Shown one piece after another: positions 16,935-25,414 of a stretch of 49,185 nt of DNA (its first letter is position 1; each line of letters starts with the position of its first letter). Under the pieces are notes generated by a model. That model searched no databases, was not told where the DNA came from, and saw only the letters and a list, made by a program, of their open reading frames with translations. Position numbers and translations under genes: made by a program. This DNA comes from an uncultured Pelagibacteraceae bacterium (lineage in GTDB: Bacteria > Pseudomonadota > Alphaproteobacteria > Pelagibacterales > Pelagibacteraceae), in NCBI GenBank assembly GCA_902529785.1, contig CABZXV010000004.1, positions 1 through 49,185 of the forward strand. Reading direction: 5' to 3'.

Positions 16935-18278
16935 TTAGTTTTTTTTACTTTTAGAGTAATTCGTAATTCCTGTTCTAAGTTTATCGATTATTTCATCAAT
17001 ATGTTTCTTTTCACAAATGAACATAGGAGCAATGATTAAACAGTCCCCAGTTGCTTTAAAATTGACACCTGCTTCATAACAATGTTTAAAACAAGTAAAC
17101 CCTGCTGCTCCTGGTTTTTTATCCATTTTAATATCAATTCCGCCCATCATTCCATATCCTCTAATATTATCTACTACATCAATATCTTTTAAAGACATTA
17201 AACCTTCTTGGAAATAAGGAGCTAAGTTTTTAGCTCTATTAAATATATCTTCTTTCTCGAAAATATCTTGAACTGCTAATCCCGCTGCAACAGAAACAGG
17301 TATCCCAGAATAAGTATAACCATGAAATAGTTCAATTGAACCTTTTGGTGACCCATCCATTACTGTATCATAAATTTCTTCCTTGCAAGCAACTGCTCCT
17401 AAAGGACTAATTCCATTTGTTGTAGCCTTAGCCATAGTAATTATGTCAGGTGTTACTCCGTATTCTTGAGATGCGAATGGAGAACCTGTTCTTCCCCATC
17501 CTGTAATTACTTCATCAAAAATTAACAGAATTCCATGCTTATCACAAATCTCTCTTAATCTTCGTAAGTATCCTTTTGGAGGAACAAGTGTTCCAGTTGA
17601 CCCTGCAATCGGTTCAACGATACATGCAGCTATGTTTTCAGATCCAAAGTTAGTACAAATTCTTTCAAGATCTTCAGCTATCTCAGCTCCAGTTTCTGGT
17701 TGTCCAGAAACAAATTTATGTTCTGGTAAATGAGTATGTCTCATGTGAACAACTCCTGGCATTAAAACACTTGCAAAAGTTTTTACATTATTAATCATTC
17801 CGCCAACTGAGGTAGCTCCAATATTCATACCATGGTAAGCTCTTTCTCTTCCCACAAATCTAAATCTTTGTCCTTCACCTCTAGCCTTATGATAAGCAAC
17901 TGAAATTTTAATTGCCGTTTCAACGGCAGTTGATCCACATATAGTATAAAAAATTCTATTTAAATTTCCTGGAGTATGTTTTGAAATTCTTGTAGCAAGT
18001 TCAAATGAACCTCCAAAACCCTGTTGAAAGGGTTGAGCATAATCAACAGTTCTTAATTGTTTTGTTATAGCCTCAATTATTTCCTCTCTACCATGGCCTA
18101 ATGGGTTACAAAATAAACCCGAACTTGCATCTATTTGAGTTTGTCCTTGATGATTTTTTAAATAAACTCCTTTTGCCTCTACAATTAATCTTGGATTTGC
18201 TTTAAAATCTCTATTTGAAGAGAATGGCATCCAATGTTCATTAAGTGAATTTGGTATTTGTGGTTTTTCAGAGCTCAT
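16935..18278 (-). CDS. Class III aminotransferase, omega-amino acid (beta-alanine or taurine):pyruvate type
   Basis: A 447-residue fold-type I PLP enzyme. The opening LNEHWMPFSSNRDFKANPRL, and TPGNLNRIFYTICGSTAVETAIK, are very like Pseudomonas omega-amino acid:pyruvate aminotransferase. The PLP lysine is Lys284 in TMAKATTNGISPLG and the PLP-ring Asp is Asp255 in LIFDEVITGWGRTG. Pyruvate is the probable acceptor, giving alanine for the next gene ald. Divergent tauABC makes taurine (Tpa role) a likely donor; beta-alanine or GABA are alternatives. A 36-codon small frame precedes it by 20 bp. Confidence 0.85.
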   Translation of the reverse strand: MSSEKPQIPNSLNEHWMPFSSNRDFKANPRLIVEAKGVYLKNHQGQTQIDASSGLFCNPLGHGREEIIEAITKQLRTVDYAQPFQQGFGGSFELATRISKHTPGNLNRIFYTICGSTAVETAIKISVAYHKARGEGQRFRFVGRERAYHGMNIGATSVGGMINNVKTFASVLMPGVVHMRHTHLPEHKFVSGQPETGAEIAEDLERICTNFGSENIAACIVEPIAGSTGTLVPPKGYLRRLREICDKHGILLIFDEVITGWGRTGSPFASQEYGVTPDIITMAKATTNGISPLGAVACKEEIYDTVMDGSPKGSIELFHGYTYSGIPVSVAAGLAVQDIFEKEDIFNRAKNLAPYFQEGLMSLKDIDVVDNIRGYGMMGGIDIKMDKKPGAAGFTCFKHCYEAGVNFKATGDCLIIAPMFICEKKHIDEIIDKLRTGITNYSKSKKN

Positions 18279-18298
18279 AAATATTTTAAAAAAGTTAG

Positions 18299-18409
18299 TT
18301 ATACTCTCTCATAGACTAATTTAAAAAAATAGAAAATAATTAATGCGCACATTAAATATGTAATAAGGTTATATAAAATACAACCTAGAATTGAACCCAT
18401 TTTAGACAT
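18299..18409 (-). CDS. Possible 36-residue membrane peptide upstream of the aminotransferase
   Basis: An ATG at 18407-18409 opens 36 codons ending 20 bp before the aminotransferase start, on the same strand. The product is MSKMGSILG followed by a hydrophobic stretch with two Cys and a basic end (LVYERV): a plausible single-helix membrane peptide. Only a weak TTGAG precedes it. Its first codons also form the operator-like motif described separately, so it could be a chance frame. No family recognised. Confidence 0.35.
   Translation of the reverse strand: MSKMGSILGCILYNLITYLMCALIIFYFFKLVYERV
18394..18408 (-). promoter_or_regulatory. Operator-like site, copy A (TGTCTAAAATGGGTT)
   Basis: On the minus strand TGTCTAAAATGGGTT differs in one base from TGTCCAAAATGGGTT upstream of the regulator gene at 29830. 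It lies between the divergent aminotransferase and tauA genes. It may be a binding site for that regulator; it also overlaps the start of the small frame 18299-18409. Confidence 0.45.
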
Positions 18410-18506
18410 CTCAATTTACATGTGATTATGATGCCTACAAAATTCATTTACTTATATTCAAAATTGAACTTAAATAACGCTAATTAAATTTAATTAAGGA
18501 GATAAA

Positions 18507-19448
18507 ATGAAGAAAATAATTAGTTTTATTTTAGGAAGTTTATTTGCTCTTAACTTATCAATTTCAGCTGCAAATGCTGCTGCAAATGAAGTTAGAGTTG
18601 CATACTTTCTAGAATGGCCTAGCCCAAATCTAGAGGACATGCAAAAAAAGAATTTTGCTAAAGCTCTTGGAGTTCCAGTAAAATGGACAAACTTCACAAA
18701 TGGTGGAGCAATGACAGATGCAATGCTAGCAGGAGACATTGATATATCTTATTCACAAGGTCTAGTGCCTTTTATTAATGCTGTTAAATCTAATGCACCT
18801 ATTAAGTTAGTTGATATTGCAATGGAATACGGAATGGGCGGAACTACTTGTGTTACATCTAACGCTTCTGGAATTACTAAAGCTAATGCAACTGAACTAG
18901 AAGGTAAAAAAGTTGCAGTTCCACTAGGAACAATGGCTGAATATGTATTTGATGAAAGTATGAAAGTTGTTGGAGCTGACAGAAGTAAAATGGATATAAT
19001 TCAAATGGATCCTGAAGAAGGTGCCGCTGCATTAGTTAGTGGTGATGTTGTAATGGCATGTTTATTTGGTGGTAACTCTATTAAAGCAGCAGTAGCTGTA
19101 GGTTCAAGATTATTAACAGTAGATGAAGCAAGAGCAGCTGGAATTCTAGGAATAGATATTACTTCAGTAACTGATAAATTTATGAAGGAAAATCCTGGAA
19201 TGTTAAGAACTTTTATAGAAGTAACTCATGAAGCAAATGACAGATACAGAGCAGGTAAGAGTGATATGAATGCTATGTCTAAAGCTTCTGAAATGAAAGT
19301 TGCAGATATGAAAGAAACTTTAAGTGGATTTAAATTCTTAACTCCAGAAGAAACTAAACAATCTATGGAAAGTGGAAACCTTGATGCATTCTTAAAAGGA
19401 ATGGGAACTCCAGGTGGAAATGTAGATACAAGTTTCTTACCTTTATAA
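18507..19448 (+). CDS. tauA: Taurine ABC transporter, substrate-binding protein
   Basis: A 313-residue periplasmic binding protein with a signal peptide (1-24, cleavage near ANAA). Typical TauA/SsuA-type motifs include VAYFLEWPSPNLEDM, MLAGDIDISYSQGLVPF and LEGKKVAVPLGTMAEY. It captures taurine or a close sulfonate for the permease. Strong AAGGAG (18496-18501) precedes the ATG, and a hairpin after the stop separates it from tauB, likely giving surplus binding protein. Divergent from the aminotransferase/ald operon, which would use the imported amine. Confidence 0.87.
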   Translation: MKKIISFILGSLFALNLSISAANAAANEVRVAYFLEWPSPNLEDMQKKNFAKALGVPVKWTNFTNGGAMTDAMLAGDIDISYSQGLVPFINAVKSNAPIKLVDIAMEYGMGGTTCVTSNASGITKANATELEGKKVAVPLGTMAEYVFDESMKVVGADRSKMDIIQMDPEEGAAALVSGDVVMACLFGGNSIKAAVAVGSRLLTVDEARAAGILGIDITSVTDKFMKENPGMLRTFIEVTHEANDRYRAGKSDMNAMSKASEMKVADMKETLSGFKFLTPEETKQSMESGNLDAFLKGMGTPGGNVDTSFLPL

Positions 19449-19469
19449 TTTAAAGAGAAAAAAATATTT

Positions 19470-19505
19470 AATAGGCGCTAACCAAAATTAGCGCCTATTT
19501 TTTTT
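19470..19505 (+). terminator. Intercistronic hairpin between tauA and tauB
   Basis: AATAGGCGCTAA pairs perfectly with TTAGCGCCTATT across CCAAAA and is followed by six T. It is a strong rho-independent terminator, probably partial, that would raise tauA mRNA over tauBC. Confidence 0.85.
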
Positions 19506-19532
19506 AATAAAATTTTTATATAAAGTTATCTT

Positions 19533-20330
19533 ATGAGTGATTTAGTTTCTCAAGATCTGAATATGATCTTTAAAACACCTAAGGGAGAAACTGTTCATGC
19601 ATTAAAAGATGTAAGTTTCACTCTTAAAAAAGGTGAACTACTTACAGTCCTAGGACCTTCAGGTTGTGGCAAAACTACACTTTTAAATATAGCAGCAGGA
19701 TTTTTAAGACCAACATCTGGCTCTATTGTTCTTGGTGGAAATGAAATTAATGGTCCTGGTGTAGAGAGAGGAATGGTATTTCAACAAGGAGCTTTATTTG
19801 AATGGTTAACGGTTGCTGAAAATGTTGATTTTGGACTTAGAATGAAAAAAGAAGATCCAAATAAAACAGCTAAAAAAGTTGATGAATGGTTAGAAATAGT
19901 TGGATTAAAAGGTTTTGGCAATACTCCTACATATCAATTATCAGGAGGAATGCAGCAGAGAGTTGCACTTGCAAGATGCCTTATAAATGATCCAGATTTA
20001 ATATTAATGGACGAGCCGTTGGGTGCTCTTGATGCTCTAACAAGAGAAAAAATGCAATCTTTAGTTCTTAAGATTTGGAAAGAAACAGGAAAAACAATTA
20101 TTTTAATTACTCACTCAGTAGAGGAAGCCTTACTGCTTGGTGAAAGATTATATGTAATGGCGCCAAGACCAGGCAGGATACATAAAGAGTACAATCTTCC
20201 TTTTGCAGAAATGGGTTTAAAGGAGGATTTAAGAGAAATTAAGAAGAATAAAGAATTTTCATCTAAGCGTGAAGAAATATTATCCATGATTTGGAACATG
20301 GAAGAAGAAATAATGGGGAAAGAAAATTAA
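19533..20330 (+). CDS. tauB: Taurine ABC transporter, ATPase
   Basis: A 265-residue nitrate/sulfonate/taurine-type ATPase. Walker A GPSGCGKTT, Q-loop FQQGALFEWLTVAENV (the Gln-Gly-Ala-Leu form typical of SsuB/TauB), signature LSGGMQQRVALARC, Walker B LILMDEP and H-loop ITHSVEEA are all present. The C-terminal MAPRPGRIHKEYNLPF is also typical of the group. The stop and the tauC ATG abut (TAAATG), so translation is coupled. Confidence 0.92.
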   Translation: MSDLVSQDLNMIFKTPKGETVHALKDVSFTLKKGELLTVLGPSGCGKTTLLNIAAGFLRPTSGSIVLGGNEINGPGVERGMVFQQGALFEWLTVAENVDFGLRMKKEDPNKTAKKVDEWLEIVGLKGFGNTPTYQLSGGMQQRVALARCLINDPDLILMDEPLGALDALTREKMQSLVLKIWKETGKTIILITHSVEEALLLGERLYVMAPRPGRIHKEYNLPFAEMGLKEDLREIKKNKEFSSKREEILSMIWNMEEEIMGKEN

Positions 20331-22256
20331 ATGTTAACCCAAATAGTAACAATACTAATTTTTGTATCTATTATTGGATGTATACTTTATGGGAGAAGAC
20401 TTATTCAAACTGAAAAAGTTGATGCAGTATTTGGAAATCCAGAAAGAGCTAAAGGAGGAACACACTGGGTTATTGTTGGTAGTGCTGCAATATTATTAGT
20501 ATGGCTTTATTATTCATGGGATATTGCAAAAGGTTTTTATCCAAAATCTGCAAATGAATTATGTCAAGTTGCAAAAATTAATGAATCGTTACTAGGATTA
20601 AAATATCAATTTCCGATCGAAGAAAGAGAATTTAAAAGTACCTCGATTATTAAAATCGAGAATAAAAATTTAAAAAAAATTACATCTGAAATAGAGAATT
20701 CTAAAGATTTAAATAGTCAGCAGAAAACAATTTTAGTTGGATTTATAAACAAGACTAAACAATTAATTCCTCTTTTAACAGATGAAGATTTAATTGAAAT
20801 AGATACAAAAATAAAAATTGATGAGATGACTAAAGAAATAAGACTTTTAAGTTCTAATTTTAAAAAGCAAGATTATCCATTTGAAACTAATGATCAAAAA
20901 AATGACAGACTTAAAGCAATTTCGGAACAAGGAGAATGGGGTATAATTACGGTAAGATCTGGAACAGGATCAATAGAAAATACTATAGAAGTCCCATTTG
21001 TTGCTGAAACAGCAAAAGGATTAAAATTCCAAGCAGCAGCTGAAGAACTTAAAATCATAAATGATAAATTTTTTAAATTAAGAAATCACAATCCACAATT
21101 CAAAAATTCTATAAAACAATTAAAAGATGAGGTCAAAGCTTATAGGAAAAATCTAAATGACTCTGAAGAAATTGCCTCTGATTATGCAAAAAATATTGTC
21201 AAAATTGCAAGAAGAATAGAGTTTGCAAGTATTTATCCACCGAATGCTCTAAATGAAATGCAAAATGCAATTATTGAATTTGATAACCTCCAGGAAAGTG
21301 AGCAAGCTGGTCTAAGATTAATTGATATTCTTTTATTTCCAGCTGGGACAATTGTTGCTAGTGGACCAAGTTGCTCAGAACAAGGATCAGGAAGATGGCT
21401 TCCTAAACCTTCAGATACATTTAATAAATTTGTATTAATGTCTAAACCAAGCGTAGGCTACAAAAATATCCCTCTTCTTTGGATAGAAATGATAGATGTA
21501 AGCTCAATTATTGGATTTATTTTGCCAGATTGGATTGCTGATATTTTACCTGGAGAATATCCTGTTCACACAAGTGAAGGTATTGTTAAAGAAAACTTTA
21601 AAGGAAAAGTATTAAAAATTGTAACAGGTGATTTTAAATTATTTAAAATACCTGTTCCTTATGGTCATATCTGGGACTCTTTCTTAAGAGTATTTTTAGG
21701 ATTAGTGTTTGGAATAATTATTGGAGTACCATTGGGTTTATTCATGGGGCTAAATAGATTTGCCAAAGGTTTCTTTGATCCTCTAATTGAACTATATAGA
21801 CCCGTACCACCATTAGCATGGGCACCTTTAATCATTTCTGTTCTTGGAATTGATAATACAGGTAAAGTATTTTTATTATTCATGGTTTCACTCTCAATTA
21901 TGATTATCTCTGCAAGAGCTGGTGCATCAGGAACGCAATTATCTAAAATTCACGCCGCACATTCACTAGGGGCATCAAAAAGACAAATACTAAGACATGT
22001 TATATTTCCAAATTCCTTACCTGAAATTCTTACTGGAATAAGAGTTGCTGTAGGTATGTGCTGGGGAACTTTGGTTGCGGCTGAATTTTTAGCTGGAACA
22101 ACGGGTATTGGTTTTGTTGAAAATGTTGCGAAAAAATATTTTCAATATGAAGTAATTTGGATAACAATATTTATAATGGGTATGCTTGGTTTATTGTTTG
22201 ATGTAACTTTAAGAAAAATAATAGATAAAACAATACCTTGGAGAGGCAAAGGCTAA
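20331..22256 (+). CDS. tauC: Taurine ABC transporter permease with large N-terminal extension
   Basis: The last 195 residues (445-641) are a standard TauC/SsuC permease core: IWDSFLRVFLGLVFGIIIGVPLG, YRPVPPLAWAPLII, and the ATPase-coupling EAA loop AAHSLGASKRQILRHVIFPN near 542-561. Ahead of it lie about 440 extra residues: helices near 5-21 and 46-63, then a charged, helical, partly coiled-coil region of about 270 residues, and SGPSCSEQGSGRWLPKP near 345-360. Usual TauC is about 275 residues. The frame is continuous, so this is a real fusion or insertion; the extra part is probably periplasmic. Confidence 0.87.
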   Translation: MLTQIVTILIFVSIIGCILYGRRLIQTEKVDAVFGNPERAKGGTHWVIVGSAAILLVWLYYSWDIAKGFYPKSANELCQVAKINESLLGLKYQFPIEEREFKSTSIIKIENKNLKKITSEIENSKDLNSQQKTILVGFINKTKQLIPLLTDEDLIEIDTKIKIDEMTKEIRLLSSNFKKQDYPFETNDQKNDRLKAISEQGEWGIITVRSGTGSIENTIEVPFVAETAKGLKFQAAAEELKIINDKFFKLRNHNPQFKNSIKQLKDEVKAYRKNLNDSEEIASDYAKNIVKIARRIEFASIYPPNALNEMQNAIIEFDNLQESEQAGLRLIDILLFPAGTIVASGPSCSEQGSGRWLPKPSDTFNKFVLMSKPSVGYKNIPLLWIEMIDVSSIIGFILPDWIADILPGEYPVHTSEGIVKENFKGKVLKIVTGDFKLFKIPVPYGHIWDSFLRVFLGLVFGIIIGVPLGLFMGLNRFAKGFFDPLIELYRPVPPLAWAPLIISVLGIDNTGKVFLLFMVSLSIMIISARAGASGTQLSKIHAAHSLGASKRQILRHVIFPNSLPEILTGIRVAVGMCWGTLVAAEFLAGTTGIGFVENVAKKYFQYEVIWITIFIMGMLGLLFDVTLRKIIDKTIPWRGKG

Positions 22257-22259
22257 AAA

Positions 22260-22288
22260 TAAACCTTTTTGAACTAAACCTTTTTGAA
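22260..22288. repeat. Tandem 14-nt direct repeat at the tauC/dctQ junction
   Basis: TAAACCTTTTTGAA occurs at 22260-22273 and again at 22275-22288. The second copy contains the dctQ stop and last codons, the first is outside any gene. It looks like a small duplication at the boundary of the TRAP operon. Confidence 0.7.
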
Positions 22289-22783
22289 AAAACCAATAGC
22301 GGCACCAATGGTGGTCAAGAACCCAGCTAATGGTAGGATAGCAACTGCATATTTTTTAGGCATATAATTTGGTTTGAACTCAATACCTTGCATACTAATT
22401 TCAAAATACCACATTTCCCAATACTTCCCTCGCATACCCTCTACAAGTTCAATTCCATAAATAATTAAAACTACACCAATTATCATAATCATAATTTTCC
22501 AGAACTGGCGGATGTATAAAGAAACTCTCTCAGGTAATTTTTCATAAATTAAATTTAAAGCTACATGTTCATTATCTCTTGCTGTTAAAGAAAGTGCTAT
22601 AAACATTAACCAAATATTACTTAACACAGTTAGCAAGTCCCCCCAAACTGGAGGGTTGTTAAAAACATATCGCATAGTTACATTATAAAGAGTGAAAGCA
22701 ACCATAGCAGCCAACAAGAGTGAGCACATAGCTTCCAACATCCGATGGATAAAACGATCAATACTGTTCAAAAATTTTAACAT
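22274..22783 (-). CDS. TRAP transporter small permease (DctQ type)
   Basis: A 169-residue four-helix protein. The pattern FTLYNVTMRYVFNNPPVWGDLLTVLSNIWLMFIALSLTARDNEHV is the DctQ hallmark (RYVFNxPxxW ... E/D-H-V). It joins DctM in the sodium-driven import of an organic acid. It lies last in the order P-M-Q, not the usual P-Q-M. Arginine codons here are CGT, CGC, CGG and CGA, unlike the AGA used by neighbours, which hints at recent transfer together with dctM. Confidence 0.88.
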   Translation of the reverse strand: MLKFLNSIDRFIHRMLEAMCSLLLAAMVAFTLYNVTMRYVFNNPPVWGDLLTVLSNIWLMFIALSLTARDNEHVALNLIYEKLPERVSLYIRQFWKIMIMIIGVVLIIYGIELVEGMRGKYWEMWYFEISMQGIEFKPNYMPKKYAVAILPLAGFLTTIGAAIGFFKKV

Positions 22784-22787
22784 TTCA

Positions 22788-24071
22788 TTAATTGCTCAAT
22801 AGGTTAGGAAGAAACATTGTTAATTCTGGTACAATAAGAATAAAAAATAAAAGTAAAAACAATCCAATCAAATAAGGAATTAACGCTATTGCAACTTTTT
22901 CAAGACGGACTTGTGCTATTGTTGCAGATGTAAAGTAGGCAACACCAACTGGTGGTGTTACTGATCCTATTAAGAAGCCAACTATTACAACCATTGCTGC
23001 TTGCACCTCTGGAAAGCCGGCTTGAGACATAACATTTACTAATACTGGACCAACAATGATAATGTTAACAGCTGAGTCCATTACGGTTCCAAGAAGAAAG
23101 ATGAATAATATCAAAGCCAAAATAAACAATATAGGTGAATCTGCTAATCCTAAAAGCCAGGTTTCAAGGTCACCAATTGCTCCAAGAGAAGTAAGTAACC
23201 AACTAAAGGGTCCTGAGGCAGCTATTATAATAAAAACCATTGCTGAATTACGGAATGCCCGACGAAAAGCACCAGTACAATCTTTCCACTTGATAGTTCG
23301 ATAAACAAATACACCTGTGAATAAAGCAACTAAAGCAGTGATGGCTCCTGCCTCAACAACAGATGCTACGCCTCCCATTACTGAACCCACTAAAACTAAA
23401 GGTATTAAAAGGGCGAATGAAGATCGATATAATTCTTTACCAGCTCGACGCACCGAGAAAGGTTCATCGCTTCGCTCAAAGTTATGTTTAACTGCGAAGT
23501 AATGATTTATTACCATTATCACAACACCAATCAAGATCCCTGGAATAATTCCAGCTGCAAATAAAGATGCAATCGAAATCTCAGTTGCATTAGCAAGCAC
23601 AATCATCATGATACTAGGTGGAATAATTCCTCCTATAGTGGAACTTACTCCTGTAACTGCAGCTGAAAATGCAGCAGGATAACCTGCTCTCTTCATTGCA
23701 GGTAATACTAAAGCACCTACTGTAGCTGTATCTGCTACGACAGAACCATTCATCCCAGCAAAAAACATACTCACAAGTACATTTACTTGAGCCAACCCTC
23801 CTCGTATACGACCAATTAACGCTCTACTTAAAGCAACTAAACGGTCAGTAATCGTTGCACTTGTCATTAATTCACCCGTCAACATAAAGAATGCAATCGC
23901 GGTCAATGGAACCGAGTCAATAGCAGTAAACATTTGACTAGGAATTAAAACAAGAGGAACAGCATCTGTTAGTAGAATATAAACAAATGGTATCAGTATT
24001 AATATAAAACCAATTGGAGCTCCTAATAAAATTAGAAAAAGGAGTACTACGAGTAAAATAATACTTTCCAT
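22788..24071 (-). CDS. TRAP transporter large permease (DctM type)
   Basis: A 427-residue protein with about twelve helices, the ion-coupled channel of the TRAP system. FMLTGELMTSATITDRLVALSRALIGRIRGGLAQVNVLVSMFFAGMNGS and SSTIGGIIPPSIMMIVLA are classic DctM patterns. It ends 4 bp before dctQ, so both are translated together. It uses CGN arginine codons and looks richer in G+C than genes around it. Substrate is not readable; the context suggests an organic acid or sulfonate. Confidence 0.93.
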   Translation of the reverse strand: MESIILLVVLLFLILLGAPIGFILILIPFVYILLTDAVPLVLIPSQMFTAIDSVPLTAIAFFMLTGELMTSATITDRLVALSRALIGRIRGGLAQVNVLVSMFFAGMNGSVVADTATVGALVLPAMKRAGYPAAFSAAVTGVSSTIGGIIPPSIMMIVLANATEISIASLFAAGIIPGILIGVVIMVINHYFAVKHNFERSDEPFSVRRAGKELYRSSFALLIPLVLVGSVMGGVASVVEAGAITALVALFTGVFVYRTIKWKDCTGAFRRAFRNSAMVFIIIAASGPFSWLLTSLGAIGDLETWLLGLADSPILFILALILFIFLLGTVMDSAVNIIIVGPVLVNVMSQAGFPEVQAAMVVIVGFLIGSVTPPVGVAYFTSATIAQVRLEKVAIALIPYLIGLFLLLFFILIVPELTMFLPNLLSN

Positions 24072-24103
24072 AAATATTTATAAGTTATGACTTGCTTTAG
24101 GTA

Positions 24104-24140
24104 AAGACCACCTAATTCTTAAATTGAACTAGATGGTCTT
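24104..24140 (-). terminator. Intercistronic hairpin between dctP and dctM
   Basis: On the minus strand AAGACCATCTA pairs with TAGGTGGTCTT (one U-G wobble) across a 15-nt loop. It lies after the dctP stop and before dctM and probably limits readthrough or protects dctP mRNA. The U-run is weak. Confidence 0.65.
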
Positions 24141-24163
24141 CACTTAGTTTTTTTTTGAATGAT

Positions 24164-25204
24164 TTATAGAGCTCCAGCTGCTTCTAACTGAGCTACAAAT
24201 CCATCCATACCTTGTTCTAGAAGTACTCTTTTAGCTACTTCTGGTTCAAAAGTACCCTTAGCGTCTAACCAAGCACCGATTGCACCTGCTCTCCACTTAG
24301 TCATTTCCGCTTCTGTTGGCACATACCACTCTTTAGCAGATGCTTTAATTGCATCTTCACCATTTTTAATCCAAGCGTTATCCAACTCGTTTACTTTTTC
24401 TCCATAAGCATCAGCTGCTTCGTGTAACCACTTTCTTTGTTGGTCAGACAATGCATTGTACTGTTTAGCATCCATTGCTAAAATATTTCCAGACCACATT
24501 CCTCCAATCTCAGTGAAATATTTTGCAACTTCATGAAGTTTTGCAACGTGCTGCCATGGGCTTGCAACATACTGTCCTTCAACAACACCTGATTGAAGAC
24601 CTTGATATAATTGACTCCAGTCATAAGGTGTTGGTGTTGCACCCCAATTTTTAACCAACATGAACTCAACTGGACTTTTAGTAGTTCTCCATTTAAGTCC
24701 TTTCATATCATCTGGTTCATGAACAGGTTTAGTTGCATTTCCAAGTTGTCTAAATCCACCACTTGAATATACAGAAAGACAAATATGACCAGCATTTTCA
24801 AGAGCGAGTTTACACTGTCTTTCAGCTAACCATTCGTCTGAAATTCTTTTCGCATCTTCAAGTGATTTGAAAATAAATGGTAAATCAAAAATTGCTAACT
24901 CTGGTCCAAAATTACCATAGTTTGCAGTAGAGCTAGTCCACAAAGCAATGAGGCCTTGGTTGGCTTGTTCACCACATTTTTGCTCTGCACATAAGCTTCT
25001 TTGATAATGAGGTTCAATTTTCATTTTACCTCCAGATGCTTTCTCCATTGCTGGTATTAACGCCTGATCTATTGCGTCACCAATTGGCATACCTAATCTA
25101 CCAGTAGTACCAAGCTTTAGAGTTATCTCTGCATAAGCAGCTTGGGCAAAAAATGCAATCGCAAAACTTGTGAGTAATGTCTTACAAATTTTTTTAATAA
25201 ACAT
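24164..25204 (-). CDS. TRAP transporter solute-binding protein (DctP type)
   Basis: A 346-residue periplasmic protein with a signal peptide (1-25, cleavage after QAAYA). DctP features include LKLGTTGRLGMPIGDAIDQALIPAMEKASGGK, the central RTTKSPVEFMLVKNWGATPTPYDWSQLYQGLQSGVVEGQ with the ligand-carboxylate Arg in WRTTKSP, and a Cys pair near 72-76 (LCAEQKC). It is first in its operon; AGGAGATAAAT-like ribosome site precedes it. Divergent from an aldehyde dehydrogenase operon across 210 bp. Unlike dctQM it uses AGA arginine codons. Confidence 0.9.
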   Translation of the reverse strand: MFIKKICKTLLTSFAIAFFAQAAYAEITLKLGTTGRLGMPIGDAIDQALIPAMEKASGGKMKIEPHYQRSLCAEQKCGEQANQGLIALWTSSTANYGNFGPELAIFDLPFIFKSLEDAKRISDEWLAERQCKLALENAGHICLSVYSSGGFRQLGNATKPVHEPDDMKGLKWRTTKSPVEFMLVKNWGATPTPYDWSQLYQGLQSGVVEGQYVASPWQHVAKLHEVAKYFTEIGGMWSGNILAMDAKQYNALSDQQRKWLHEAADAYGEKVNELDNAWIKNGEDAIKASAKEWYVPTEAEMTKWRAGAIGAWLDAKGTFEPEVAKRVLLEQGMDGFVAQLEAAGAL

Positions 25205-25291
25205 ATAATTTATCTCCTATAATTTAATTAAATTATTGATATTTAAATTCAAATCGAGAGCGAAGTAAAACAAAAAAGAAAATTTTATTAT

Positions 25292-25303
25292 CAAAATGGG
25301 TTG
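25292..25303 (+). promoter_or_regulatory. Operator-like site, copy B (CAAAATGGGTTG)
   Basis: This 12-nt string is identical to 29759-29770 before the regulator gene and shares its AAAATGGGTT core with 18394-18408. It lies in the divergent dctP/aldehyde dehydrogenase gap. The left half (TATC) is weaker than in the other copies. Confidence 0.4.
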
Positions 25304-25414
25304 CAATCAAAAGTTGTATTAATTATTATTGGTTAATCTATTTATTTTAGTCTAAAGGTGCCTTAGATTTAAAATTAAGAAAAAAAATAAAATTAAATTT
25401 ATAGAAAGAAATTT

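Noticed and set aside
25205..25414. Riboswitch or small RNA in the dctP/aldehyde dehydrogenase gap
   Set aside because: I found only AT-rich promoter-like DNA, the operator-like site B and no aptamer blocks or strong stem.
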